A stretch of 40,979 nt of DNA. Source: Verrucomicrobiota bacterium (GTDB lineage: Bacteria; Verrucomicrobiota; Verrucomicrobiia; Opitutales; Opitutaceae). The notes beneath the pieces are model-generated. The model was not told the DNA's origin. It saw nothing but the letters and a program-made list of their open reading frames with translations, and searched no databases. The stretch spans positions 1 to 40,979 of the forward strand of contig JAEWIY010000008.1 in NCBI GenBank assembly GCA_023386835.1, in the 5' to 3' direction. The position numbers and the translations under genes were made by a program. Shown piece after piece: positions 31,350 through 39,803 of the stretch; the stretch's first letter is position 1; every line of letters starts with the position of its first letter.

Positions 31350-32852
31350 ATGAGCGGTCCCGGATTTAGTCAGGAACTCAGGCAGCGGCAGACGCAGTCA
31401 CTCGTCCTCGCCCCGCAACTACGTCAGTCCCTCAAGATCCTGCAGGTCGCGGCGATGGACCTCCGGTCCGTCATCCAGGAGGAGTTGCAGAGCAACCCCG
31501 CGCTCGAGGAACTGCCGATGGAAGGCGTCAGCCTCGATCAGGATCACTCGGGCAACGACAATCATGACGACGGTCACGGCGAATCGTCGGGTGATGACCG
31601 CAACGGATCGGCCGACGCGCCGACCGAACACCGCGAGGAGATGGATTTCTCGAAGGAGTTCGAGATCCTGACCAAGCTCGATGATGACTGGCGCGACTAC
31701 ATGTCCCAGGCGGGCGGCCAGCAGTCATTCAGCCAGGAAGACGCGGAGAAACGGCAGCACTTTTTCGATTCGCTGGTCAGCGAAACGTCGCTGCAGGAGC
31801 ACCTGATGCGCCAGGCGGAACTCGCGGACGTGCCCGACGCGGTGCTCGATGCGACCCGCTACCTCGTCGGCAGCCTCGATGACCGCGGTTTCCTCACGCA
31901 GACCCTGGCGGACGTGGCGCTGCAGACCGGCCTGCCGCTCGAGACGGTGCAACAGGCCAACGGCCTGCTGAAGACCCTCGATCCGCCCGGCATCGGAGCA
32001 GCCAACCTCCAGGAGTGCCTGTTGCTGCAGCTCGCCGCCAAGAGCCGCGCCGAAGGCTTGGCGGCCCGCATTGTGCGCGACCAGTTTCCGCTCCTGGTCC
32101 GTCGCCGCATCCCCGAGATCGCCCGCAAGCTCGGCGCCAGCATGGACGACGTGCAGCGCGCGATCGAGGAGATCGGCACCCTCGATCCCTCCCCCGGCCG
32201 GCGCTTCGCCGACGACAGCAATCGCGTCGTCGTGCCCGACGTGACGGTCGAAAAGGACGGCGACGAATGGAAGATCCACCTGAACAGCGACTACATCCCG
32301 CGTCTCCGAATTTCGAATACGTACAAGGAGATGATCGCAAAGGGGTCGCTCAATCGCCAGGAACGGGACTACCTGCGCGAGCGCATGCGCTCGGGGCGGT
32401 TCCTGATCAACTCGATCGAGCAGCGGCAGCAGACGATTGAGCGGATCACGCGCGAGATCCTGCGGGTCCAGGAGGACTTCTTCGAACACGGCGTCTCCCG
32501 CCTCAAGCCACTGACGATGACCCAGATTGCGGACGTCGTGGGCGTGCACGAGACAACCGTCAGCCGCGCGATCGCAAACAAGTACATCAAGACCCCGCAC
32601 GGTGTCTTTGAATTCAAGTTCTTCTTCACCCCTGGCTACCAGGCGGACAGCGGCGACGCGGTTTCCAACACCAGCGTGAAGGAAATGATCAACGACCTCG
32701 TGGAGATGGAGGATCGCAGTAATCCGCTCAGCGACCAGGAGATCGTCGCCAAGCTGGTGGAAAAGGGCATCAAGATTGCCCGCCGCACCGTCGCCAAATA
32801 CCGCGAAGAACTCGGAATCCTGCCGAGCAACCTCCGCCGCGAATACGCCTAA
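31350..32852 (+). CDS. rpoN: RNA polymerase sigma-54 factor
   Basis: Alternative sigma factor that needs AAA+ enhancer-binding activators. The ATG at 31350 gives 500 residues. Region I is the Gln/Leu-rich activator-interacting part (LRQRQTQSLVLAPQLRQSLKILQ, about 9-31), region II is acidic (about 65-105, rich in D, N, H, E), and region III contains core binding (EKRQHFFDSLV onward), the helix-turn-helix (TMTQIADVVGVHETTVSRAI, about 390) and the RpoN box ARRTVAKYRE (about 481-490), which reads the -24 element. All parts are intact. It follows a Ser/Thr kinase by 10 bp, an unusual partner; PTS and HPF genes, typical neighbours in Proteobacteria, are absent here. Confidence 0.96.
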   Translation: MSGPGFSQELRQRQTQSLVLAPQLRQSLKILQVAAMDLRSVIQEELQSNPALEELPMEGVSLDQDHSGNDNHDDGHGESSGDDRNGSADAPTEHREEMDFSKEFEILTKLDDDWRDYMSQAGGQQSFSQEDAEKRQHFFDSLVSETSLQEHLMRQAELADVPDAVLDATRYLVGSLDDRGFLTQTLADVALQTGLPLETVQQANGLLKTLDPPGIGAANLQECLLLQLAAKSRAEGLAARIVRDQFPLLVRRRIPEIARKLGASMDDVQRAIEEIGTLDPSPGRRFADDSNRVVVPDVTVEKDGDEWKIHLNSDYIPRLRISNTYKEMIAKGSLNRQERDYLRERMRSGRFLINSIEQRQQTIERITREILRVQEDFFEHGVSRLKPLTMTQIADVVGVHETTVSRAIANKYIKTPHGVFEFKFFFTPGYQADSGDAVSNTSVKEMINDLVEMEDRSNPLSDQEIVAKLVEKGIKIARRTVAKYREELGILPSNLRREYA

Positions 32853-32864
32853 CCGTTTCAACGC

Positions 32865-32883
32865 GTCCGCCCCGACGGCGGAC
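32865..32883. terminator. Possible shared rpoN/tsaD stem-loop
   Basis: GTCCGCC-CCGAC-GGCGGAC is a perfect 7-bp stem in the 72-bp gap between the convergent rpoN and tsaD genes, in the position of a two-way terminator. It has no T-tract on either strand, so the role is uncertain. Confidence 0.4.
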
Positions 32884-32924
32884 GGACGCGCCCGCCCAGG
32901 AGAGAGCTGGTTCGAGCCGAAAAG

Positions 32925-33980
32925 TCAGTGACCGCCCGCCGCAACGACGGTCGGCGCGAGCGGCAGACTCGGTTCGATCGCCAGCGTCTCGGGCGTGATG
33001 TCACGGACCAGCGGGTCCACCCACGCGGCGAAAGCGATCATGCCGGCGTTGTCACCGGTGTGCCGCGGCTCCGCGGCCAGCAGCGGTACGCGGGCTGAAG
33101 CCGCCGTCTTCGCGAGCGCCTGACGCAGCCGCTGATTGTTCGCCACACCTCCGGAGACGCCGATGCTGCGGTACTCTCCGGCCTCGATCGCCAGTCGCGT
33201 TTTGCGGACCAACGCGTCGACGACCGCCTGCTGGTAACTGGCGCAAAGATCGGCCATGCGCGCCTCGACATCCGCGGGCGCCATCTTCTCAAGCTGGTAA
33301 CGCAGTGCGGTCTTAAGCCCGGAAAAACTGAAGTCCAACTCCGCGCGCCGACCGATCCCGCGCGGAAAATCAAACGCATCCGAATCACCTTCCCGCGCCC
33401 GTGCTTCAATCAGCGGGCCACCGGGATAACCCAACGCGAGCAGCTTCGCTCCCTTGTCCAGCGCCTCGCCTGCCGCGTCGTCGCGCGTCGACGAGATCAC
33501 CTCGATCGAACGCTCCTTCGACATACGGAAAAGTAGCGTGTTGCCGCCCGAGACAATCAACCCGAGGTGCGGCAGCAATCCGGAGAGCGCGTCGTGAAAT
33601 CCCGCCGGATCCGCCGCGTGCAGGCCGATGAACGGCGAATATGCGTGTCCCCTCAGATGATTCACTCCGGCCAACGGCACGTTCCACGCCAACGCGAGCG
33701 CCTTCGCTGCCGCGCAACCGATCGCAAGACAACCGGCCAAGCCCGGCCCATGCGTCACAGCCACGCGGCGGATCGCGCCCTCCGGCACGCCGGCGAGTGC
33801 CCGTTGCAACAGCGGTCCGAAGGTCCGCAGATGCTCCCGCGTCGCCAAGTCCGGCACCACACCACCGTGCCGTTCGTGCAGCGCGATCTGGCTGTGCACC
33901 CATTCCCCTTGCAGCCCACGCGCCGGATCAAACAAGGCCAGCGCGGTCTCGTCGCACGAGCTCTCAACCGCCAGGATCAT
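32925..33980 (-). CDS. tsaD: tRNA N6-adenosine threonylcarbamoyltransferase
   Basis: Makes the t6A37 modification of ANN-decoding tRNAs together with TsaB and TsaE. The 351 residues match TsaD: MILAVESSCDETALALFD at the start, HERHGGVVPDLATREH, VTHGPGLAGCLAIG, the metal-binding pair in GVNHLRGHAYSPF, LIVSGGNTLL, FSGLKTALRYQ, and SGGVANNQRLRQAL. Its ATG overlaps the stop of the upstream peptidase gene (ATGA), so the two are co-translated. It converges on rpoN. Confidence 0.95.
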   Translation of the reverse strand: MILAVESSCDETALALFDPARGLQGEWVHSQIALHERHGGVVPDLATREHLRTFGPLLQRALAGVPEGAIRRVAVTHGPGLAGCLAIGCAAAKALALAWNVPLAGVNHLRGHAYSPFIGLHAADPAGFHDALSGLLPHLGLIVSGGNTLLFRMSKERSIEVISSTRDDAAGEALDKGAKLLALGYPGGPLIEARAREGDSDAFDFPRGIGRRAELDFSFSGLKTALRYQLEKMAPADVEARMADLCASYQQAVVDALVRKTRLAIEAGEYRSIGVSGGVANNQRLRQALAKTAASARVPLLAAEPRHTGDNAGMIAFAAWVDPLVRDITPETLAIEPSLPLAPTVVAAGGH

Positions 33981-35275
33981 CGGGCGGCTGTGACGAGACG
34001 TTCGTCGATCAACAAGGCCGTTTGCAGGACCTGCTGGGCCAGCTGCAACTGGCGGTCGACGATCGGAGCGAAACCAAAACGCTGCTCAAATTCCTCCGGG
34101 TCGGTGATGTCATCACGGGCCCGCTGAATCGCCAATTTGCGATCATCCTCCGGGGACATGACAATCTCCACGTCGGGCGCGACGCCTTGTTCGTGGATCG
34201 TCACGCCTCCGGGTGTGTAGTAGCGCGCTGTCGTCAGCCGCAGCGCCTCGCCATCCTTCAGCCGAAAGATGCTCTGCACGGAACCCTTGCCGAAGGAACG
34301 TTCGCCAACAATCACCGCGCGTTTGGTATCCTTCAGCGCGCCGGCCACGATCTCCGCCGCGCTCGCACTGCCCGAGTTGATCAGCACCGCGACCGGCACG
34401 TTCATCGGTTCACCTCGCAACGACGATCGGAACTCCTCCCGATCAGCCGGCTGGCGCCCCTCCGTGTAAACGATGAGTTCACCGCGCGGGAAAAATGCTT
34501 CTGCCACTTCGACCGCGGCCGTCAGCAAGCCTCCGGGGTTGTTCCGCAGGTCGAGGATCAGGCTCTTCATGCCCTGCTCTTTGAGGCCTCGAAGGGCGTC
34601 CCGCATCTCTTCACCTGTACGCTCCGAAAACTGGGTCAGCTGGATGTAGGCCGTGCCATCGGACAACAGCCGCGCCTCGCGCACGCTGTCGACGCGAATC
34701 CGTTCACGAACGATCTCCACGGTGTACTCGCTCTCGCTACTCGGCCGGAAGAAGGTGACGGAGACTTTTGTTCCCGGAGCGCCGCGGAGTTGCGTGATGA
34801 CACGCTCCATCGGCACGCCACCCATGTCCTGGCCATCCACGCGCACAATCCGGTCTCCGCGCAAAACACCGGCCCGTTCTCCCGGCGTGCCCGCGATCGG
34901 CGCGATGACCACAACTTGGTTGTCCTGCAGCTCCACCTGCACGCCGATGCCTCCAAACTCGTTCTGCATCTCCTCGCGCAGAACTTCATAATGTCGCGCA
35001 TCGAGGAAATCCGAGTGTGGATCCAGCGACGCAATGATACCCTCCAAGGCCGACTTGGTCAGCTCACCATACCCCACCCGATCCGGCTCTACGTACTGGT
35101 CGTTGACCAGCTGCAGCACCTCGCGAACGTACGCCGCTGAGCGATCGAGTTCGCGACCCGGCCACCAGCCATAGCGACCCGCCAGGTGCGCGGTGCTGAT
35201 TGCCAGCACGCTTCCAAGGAGCATCCCACTCGAGATGGCGAGAATCCGTTTGAGCATCGCGCCGACTGTGGCCAT
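33977..35275 (-). CDS. C-terminal processing peptidase (S41 family)
   Basis: A periplasmic serine protease with PDZ domain. Up to 432 residues from ATG 35275; an ATG at 35257 leaves a cleaner signal/anchor (LKRILAISSGMLLGSVLAIS) and may be the real start. After the N-terminal helix come the S41 N-terminal region (YVREVLQLVNDQYVE), a PDZ domain (about 100-180, GIGVQVELQDNQVVV, RAGVLRGDRIVRVDG) and the protease core with LRNNPGG, catalytic Ser in NSGSASAAEI (about 302) and Lys in SFGKGSVQ (about 328). The C-terminal 60 residues are not conserved. Targets are unknown; CtpA/Prc proteins trim secreted or envelope proteins. Translationally coupled to tsaD. Confidence 0.92.
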   Translation of the reverse strand: MATVGAMLKRILAISSGMLLGSVLAISTAHLAGRYGWWPGRELDRSAAYVREVLQLVNDQYVEPDRVGYGELTKSALEGIIASLDPHSDFLDARHYEVLREEMQNEFGGIGVQVELQDNQVVVIAPIAGTPGERAGVLRGDRIVRVDGQDMGGVPMERVITQLRGAPGTKVSVTFFRPSSESEYTVEIVRERIRVDSVREARLLSDGTAYIQLTQFSERTGEEMRDALRGLKEQGMKSLILDLRNNPGGLLTAAVEVAEAFFPRGELIVYTEGRQPADREEFRSSLRGEPMNVPVAVLINSGSASAAEIVAGALKDTKRAVIVGERSFGKGSVQSIFRLKDGEALRLTTARYYTPGGVTIHEQGVAPDVEIVMSPEDDRKLAIQRARDDITDPEEFEQRFGFAPIVDRQLQLAQQVLQTALLIDERLVTAAR

Positions 35276-35292
35276 CCCGGGACACTTGTAAA

Positions 35293-36294
35293 ATGGGTTC
35301 CTCCACCGCCGCCGAATCCGGGGCCAACGATGCCTTTCTTGCCGCCTTTCGCGAACGCTCAGGGAGCGAGAATCGGCTGCGTTACTCCGAATTTGTTCAG
35401 CTCGCGCTCTACCACCCCACCCTCGGCTACTACCAGCAGGGCCGCCCCCGCGTCGGTTACGGCCGGGGCACTGACTTTTACACGGCCAGCACGTCCGGCG
35501 CGATCTTCGGCGAGTTGATCGTGGATGCGGTGGCTTCCTTACTCGCGGAGCATGGCGCGCGGCCCGAGCACACCACCTTCGTTGAGATTGGGGCGGAACC
35601 CGGCACCGGCGTCCTGCGGGACGTCCCGCATCCGTTTGCCGCTGCCCGCACCCTGCGGCTGGGCGACCCGCTCAAAGTGGAAGGCCCGTGCGTGGTGTTC
35701 TCCAACGAACTATTTGATGCCCAGCCCTTCGACCGCTACGTGCGGGAAGCTGACGGATGGCACGAGATCCTCGTGGAGTTGCGCGAGGGTCGGCTCACCG
35801 AGACGACCGATCGACTGGCTGAAACACCCGATTGGCTGCCCGCGGACGTGCCGACCGGTTATCACTTCGACGCACCTCGCCAAGCCGCAGACTTGGCCCG
35901 GACCATCGCCGCGCAGCCGTGGAGCGGACTCTTCGTGGCGTTCGATTACGGCAAACGTTGGGCTGAACTGGCGGCTGACACCCCCGCTGGGACCGCCCGC
36001 GCCTACGTTCAACATCGCCAATCGAACGACTTACTGGCCCAACCGGGTGCGCAGGACCTCACCTGCCACGTCTGCTGGGATTGGTTGGCGGAAGCATTGA
36101 CCGGCCACGGCTTCACGATGGCCCCGGTCCTGCCACAGGAAGCCTTTCTGGTCACCCATGCGAGTGGACAGCTCTCCGCCATCATGGCCGCGGAATCGGG
36201 TCACCTCAGCCAGCGCAAACTCAGTTTGATGCAGCTCTTGCATCCCGCGCACCTCGGCCAGAAGTTCCAGGTGCTGTACGGCTGGCGGAGCTGA
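35293..36294 (+). CDS. MidA/NDUFAF7-like SAM-dependent methyltransferase, shortened core
   Basis: A 333-residue protein of the COG1565 (Methyltransf_28) type. Matching segments: YHPTLGYYQQG, GTDFYTASTSGAIFGEL (about 57-73), FVEIGAEPGTGVL (motif I, about 97) and VVFSNELFDAQPFDRYV (about 136-152). Eukaryotic NDUFAF7 methylates an arginine of complex I; bacterial targets are unknown. Only about 30 residues lie between motif I and SNELFDA, where typical members have about 60-80, so the SAM-binding half looks condensed. Start is ATG 35293, only 17 bp from the divergent peptidase start. It ends 67 bp before rpmB. Confidence 0.78.
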   Translation: MGSSTAAESGANDAFLAAFRERSGSENRLRYSEFVQLALYHPTLGYYQQGRPRVGYGRGTDFYTASTSGAIFGELIVDAVASLLAEHGARPEHTTFVEIGAEPGTGVLRDVPHPFAAARTLRLGDPLKVEGPCVVFSNELFDAQPFDRYVREADGWHEILVELREGRLTETTDRLAETPDWLPADVPTGYHFDAPRQAADLARTIAAQPWSGLFVAFDYGKRWAELAADTPAGTARAYVQHRQSNDLLAQPGAQDLTCHVCWDWLAEALTGHGFTMAPVLPQEAFLVTHASGQLSAIMAAESGHLSQRKLSLMQLLHPAHLGQKFQVLYGWRS

Positions 36295-36303
36295 AAAAAG
36301 CCC

Positions 36304-36331
36304 TTGCTATGCGAAAGGTCGGTTCTTTACT
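36304..36331 (+). promoter_or_regulatory. Candidate promoter of rpmB
   Basis: TTGCTA (36304-36309) and TTTACT (36326-36331) with 16-bp spacing, 30 bp upstream of the L28 start and just after the previous gene's stop. A GAGGAA Shine-Dalgarno site lies at 36350-36355, six bases before the ATG. Confidence 0.5.
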
Positions 36332-36361
36332 CAGACCCTTTTTTCAACCGAGGAACCCATC

Positions 36362-36592
36362 ATGGCCCGAGTTTGTGCAATCACTGGCAGGCGTCCCGTC
36401 AAGGGCCGTATCATTCACCGCAAGGGTGTCGCGAAGAAGAGCGGCGGCATCGGCACGCACGTGACGAAGACCACGAAGCGGAAATTCCGCCCGAATCTCC
36501 AGCGCATCCGCGTCAAGCTGCCCAACGGCTCGATCAAGCGCGTCTGGGTTTCGGTCAAGGCCATCAAGGCCGGCCTGGTGCAGAAGGTCTGA
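36362..36592 (+). CDS. rpmB: 50S ribosomal protein L28
   Basis: A 76-residue ribosomal protein of the large subunit. MARVCAITGRRPVKG at the start, KKTKRKFRPNLQR-like middle (here TTKRKFRPNLQR) and VKLPNGSIKRVWVSVKAIKAG at the end match L28. It has one N-terminal Cys and no zinc ribbon. It carries its own promoter-like sequence, a good Shine-Dalgarno site and a terminator, so it is a single-gene unit; L33 (rpmG), often adjacent in other bacteria, is absent. Confidence 0.96.
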   Translation: MARVCAITGRRPVKGRIIHRKGVAKKSGGIGTHVTKTTKRKFRPNLQRIRVKLPNGSIKRVWVSVKAIKAGLVQKV

Positions 36593-36615
36593 CCTTCATC
36601 CCAATCCACTCTCTG

Positions 36616-36644
36616 AACCGCCGCTTCACCGCGGCGGTTTTTTT
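36616..36644 (+). terminator. Rho-independent terminator of rpmB
   Basis: AACCGCCGC-TTCACC-GCGGCGGTT forms a perfect 9-bp stem followed by a run of T (to 36644), 24 bp after the rpmB stop. The opposite-strand methyltransferase gene ends at 36664. Confidence 0.92.
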
Positions 36645-36663
36645 GTGCCCGCCCCCGGGCCGG

Positions 36664-37482
36664 TTACTTCCAGAGGATGGTCAGGCCACCACGCCGCTGG
36701 CTGCTGAACCGCTGGATCGCTCGTAAATACCCCCAAAGGCGCTCCGCCCAGAGCCGCGCACCCGTCGGCTGGCGGTGAAAATCCCGTCGATACACCGTCC
36801 GTGTGAGTTCGTGCGGCGGTGGCAGCACCACACTGCGCACGAAACCCGCCTGGCGCCCGAGCGCGATGATCCGGCGAGGCGGCATGTCTTTTTCGTGCAC
36901 GGCGAACTCCGCCACGGCTTTTTGAGAGCTATCGCTCGAGCCATGTCCCTCCCCCGGTTCAACGGCGATCATTGCGCCGCCGGGTTTCAGCGCGGCGTAA
37001 GCGGCCGCCAAGGCCTTGGCTTCGTCCTCGGCGTGATGCAACGCATCGTAAAAGAGCACAAAGTCGTACGCGCCCGGCGTCGCGTCCTCATAGTCTCCCA
37101 CGGCAAAGCGGACATTTGAAACGCCTTCCGCCGCCACGGCCTCCTGGGCCAGTTGGATCGCTTCCGGGGCGATGTCCAAACCAGTCACCTCATGGCCGGC
37201 CCGCGCCAGATACCGCGCCAGCCAACCGGAGCCGCAGCCAAACTCCAGAATCGCGCGCGGCGGCGGTGCCATCAGCATTAGCAGCGCGCCCAGATCCGCG
37301 AGATAGTGGGCCGAGCGCTCATCCGCAAAGGGCTTCCGGCGCGCATGTTCGCGACCAGCCGAACCTATCCGGAGATAGTACTCCCGCTCTCCGGCCTTCG
37401 GATCGGCGACCGTGTCATCCACGCCGCGGTATTGGTGCGCCCCGCACTCGGTTGGCAAACCCCGAGTGCGACCCTGTTTCAA
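36664..37482 (-). CDS. Class I SAM-dependent methyltransferase
   Basis: Up to 272 residues from the start at 37482. The Rossmann methyltransferase core is clear: ILEFGCGSGWLARYLARAGH (motif I, about 77-96), GLDIAPEAI (motif II), FVLFYDALHHAED (about 141) and ALKPGGAMIAVEPGEG (about 164). No domain identifies the substrate. The N-terminal 30 residues are unconserved; an internal start is possible. It is divergent from the serine-palmitoyltransferase-like gene (41 bp between starts) and close to two glycosyltransferases, so a lipid or envelope substrate is a reasonable guess but not shown. Confidence 0.82.
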   Translation of the reverse strand: MKQGRTRGLPTECGAHQYRGVDDTVADPKAGEREYYLRIGSAGREHARRKPFADERSAHYLADLGALLMLMAPPPRAILEFGCGSGWLARYLARAGHEVTGLDIAPEAIQLAQEAVAAEGVSNVRFAVGDYEDATPGAYDFVLFYDALHHAEDEAKALAAAYAALKPGGAMIAVEPGEGHGSSDSSQKAVAEFAVHEKDMPPRRIIALGRQAGFVRSVVLPPPHELTRTVYRRDFHRQPTGARLWAERLWGYLRAIQRFSSQRRGGLTILWK

Positions 37483-37523
37483 TTTGCTTCACCGGAGCGG
37501 CGGCACCTACCCTCCAAGATCGC

Positions 37524-38720
37524 ATGGCGTTCTCCCTGTTTACCAAGCATCGAAAGGCGATCCTCGAGCGCTGCCGGAACGATTATCTCACGAAGACCCG
37601 GCTGAAGTACGCGCCTTTCTACCACGCCGTGGAGGCGCAAAAGGGCACGTCCATTCTGTTGAATGGCCGCGACATGATCATGCTCACGAGCAATGATTAT
37701 CTCGGGCTGTCCTTTCACCCGCGCGTGATCGAAGCCGGGCAGGCTGCCGTGCAACGCTGGGGCACGAGCACCACCGGCGCCCGTCCCTCCAACGGATCCC
37801 GGACGTACCACTTGGAACTGGAGGAGAAACTCGCCGCTTTTCTAGGCCGCGAAGCGTGTCATGTGCACTCCGCCGGCTACCTGTCGTGCCTGACGAGCGT
37901 TGCCGCCTTTGCGCAAAAGGGTGACATCATTCTGGCGGACAAAAACATCCACTCCTGCCTTTGGGATGGCGCCCGGCTCTCGATGGCGACCGTGGAGCGT
38001 TTCTCCCACAACAGCCCGAGCGACCTCCGCGACGTCCTCAGCACGCTGGATCCCCGCGCCGCCAAGATGCTCGTCATCGAAGGGGTGTACTCGATGGAGG
38101 GGCACGTCGCGAAGATGCCCGAACTGATCGGGATCGCCGAGGATCACGGCTGTTTCAGCGTCGTCGACGACGCGCACGGGTTCGGCGTCCTGGGCCGGCA
38201 AGGCCGCGGCACGGTCGACCACTTCAAGCTCAACGAGTCCGTCGACGTCATCTGTGGCAGTTTATCCAAGTCACTCGCCAGCACCGGCGGCTTCCTGGCC
38301 GGATCGAAGGACGTGATCGATTATCTGCGCACCCATTCCAAGCAGACGATCTTCAGTGCCGCCCTCGCACCTTCGCAAGCCGCCGTGGCCTCGAGCGCGC
38401 TCGACGTGATGCAGCAGGAACCGGAGCACTTGGAGCGACTTTGGCGCAACACGAAGCGCTACGTCGCCATGCTGAAGAGCCTCGGGCTCGACACGTGGGG
38501 CAGCGAAACCCCGGCCATTCCCATCGTCCTCGGCAGCAAGGAAGCGGTTTACCGCTTCTGGCAGGCGCTGCTCGAGAAAGGAGTCTTCACCGTCATGTCG
38601 ATCGCCCCCGCTGTTCCGCCGGGCAAGGACTTGATTCGCACCGCCGTCTCGGCGCTGCACACCGACGAGCAACTCGACCGGATCGGCGAGGCGATGGCCT
38701 ACGCGGTCAAGAAGCTGTAG
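37524..38720 (+). CDS. Serine-palmitoyltransferase-like alpha-oxoamine synthase
   Basis: A 398-residue PLP enzyme of the family that joins an amino acid with an acyl thioester (SPT, BioF, Kbl, HemA). ATG 37524 chosen because similarity begins there. Features: TSNDYLGLSFHPRVI (about 56), GTSTTGARPSNGSRTYH, VVDDAHGFGVLG (PLP Asp, about 213), and the lysine in GSLSKSLASTGGFL (about 246). Several points fit SPT better than Kbl or BioF: LVIEGVYSMEGHVA, WQALLEKGVF, and the tail APAVPPGKDLIRTAVSALHT. SPT makes 3-ketosphinganine from serine and palmitoyl-CoA. No ketosphinganine reductase or other sphingolipid gene is seen here, so another acyl or amino acid substrate is possible. Confidence 0.83.
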   Translation: MAFSLFTKHRKAILERCRNDYLTKTRLKYAPFYHAVEAQKGTSILLNGRDMIMLTSNDYLGLSFHPRVIEAGQAAVQRWGTSTTGARPSNGSRTYHLELEEKLAAFLGREACHVHSAGYLSCLTSVAAFAQKGDIILADKNIHSCLWDGARLSMATVERFSHNSPSDLRDVLSTLDPRAAKMLVIEGVYSMEGHVAKMPELIGIAEDHGCFSVVDDAHGFGVLGRQGRGTVDHFKLNESVDVICGSLSKSLASTGGFLAGSKDVIDYLRTHSKQTIFSAALAPSQAAVASSALDVMQQEPEHLERLWRNTKRYVAMLKSLGLDTWGSETPAIPIVLGSKEAVYRFWQALLEKGVFTVMSIAPAVPPGKDLIRTAVSALHTDEQLDRIGEAMAYAVKKL

Positions 38721-38783
38721 TCGCGTTTTGGTTACAGCCGGCGGCGCGACGCGCGGCCAGCCGGTCTCGCGGATCGTCAGCCG

Positions 38784-39803
38784 TCAGACACCTTCCAGCC
38801 AGCGGCGAAGTTGCGCCGCGGTGTCGGCCCAGGTCGGCAACGGCCGGCTCGTCGCCTCCCCCGCCAGGTGGTTCCACAGCGTATCGTCGAACAGGATACG
38901 GCGAAGCGCTTCCTGCCACACGTCGGCGTCGTTCACCGGCAGGAGGACACAACCGCCCTCCGCATTCTCCCGCAGCACAGGCAGGTCGCTCGCGACGCAG
39001 GGGCGTCCCCGCCACAGGCTTTCGAGCAACGGCAGCCCACAGCCTTCCGCGATGGTCGGAAAAACCACCGCCCGCGCCTGCCGGAAGAGCTCAGCCAACG
39101 CGTCATCCGACGGCGCGCGATGATAATGCAGGCTACGCCAACGCCGACGCAGGCTCTTGATGCGCGACTCCAAGGGCCGGCCAAACTCCGGATTCGTGCG
39201 GCCCGCCACATGGAGTTCAAACCCACACCCGGCAGCCCAAAGAGCCTCGCACACGTCCAGCAGCAGCCCTTGATTTTTGCGCGGCTCAATGATGCCGAGG
39301 CACAGCAACACCGGACCCGGCGGGGTGGACTCCAACGCGGCCCGTGGCGCCCGGTCAAAATCACTGCCGAGCAGGATCACTGGCAGTTCGTGCGCACGCG
39401 GGCGCACAACCTGCCATTGCCAGAAACGCGCCAGGGTCTGGGCGCTCGTTTGTGAGACCGCCGCCACCCGGCCGAACGAGGCGAGCATCTTCAGGTACGA
39501 CGGATGCCTCTCCACGCTCTTGCTCCACGTGACATGCGGGTGCTGCAGCGGGATCGCATCGTGAAAGAGCGCCGCGCATTGCGCCGCATACTGCTCGAGG
39601 AAAGCCTCAAACCCGGGTCGTTCCGCCGGGCTGAACAGCTCGGCCGTGAAGAACCAGTCGTCGCGCGCGAGCCGTCGGTCCCACTGGTCCCATTGGACCG
39701 GCTGCGCAGCCGTGCCAAGCTCCTCGGCAAGTCGCCGCGTCACGCGCAACAATCCCGAGGCATGCCGCGCCTTCGCAGTCTTCGTGACGTCGAAAAAAAT
39801 CAT
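38784..39803 (-). CDS. Family 4 glycosyltransferase
   Basis: ATG 39803 gives 339 residues; it overlaps the stop of the upstream glycosyltransferase (ATGA). GT-B fold signs: LLCLGIIEPRKNQGLLLD (start of the C-terminal domain, about 185), FELHVAGRTNPEFG, and the donor-binding EX7E region FPTIAEGCGLPLLESLWRGRP with ASDLPVLRENA (about 266-297). The N-terminal MIFFDVTKTAKARHASGLLRV resembles mannosyl/rhamnosyl-transferases of polysaccharide gene sets. Acceptor and sugar are unknown. Translational coupling shows it works with the next gene in one envelope-glycan or glycolipid pathway that continues beyond the window. Confidence 0.87.
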   Translation of the reverse strand: MIFFDVTKTAKARHASGLLRVTRRLAEELGTAAQPVQWDQWDRRLARDDWFFTAELFSPAERPGFEAFLEQYAAQCAALFHDAIPLQHPHVTWSKSVERHPSYLKMLASFGRVAAVSQTSAQTLARFWQWQVVRPRAHELPVILLGSDFDRAPRAALESTPPGPVLLCLGIIEPRKNQGLLLDVCEALWAAGCGFELHVAGRTNPEFGRPLESRIKSLRRRWRSLHYHRAPSDDALAELFRQARAVVFPTIAEGCGLPLLESLWRGRPCVASDLPVLRENAEGGCVLLPVNDADVWQEALRRILFDDTLWNHLAGEATSRPLPTWADTAAQLRRWLEGV

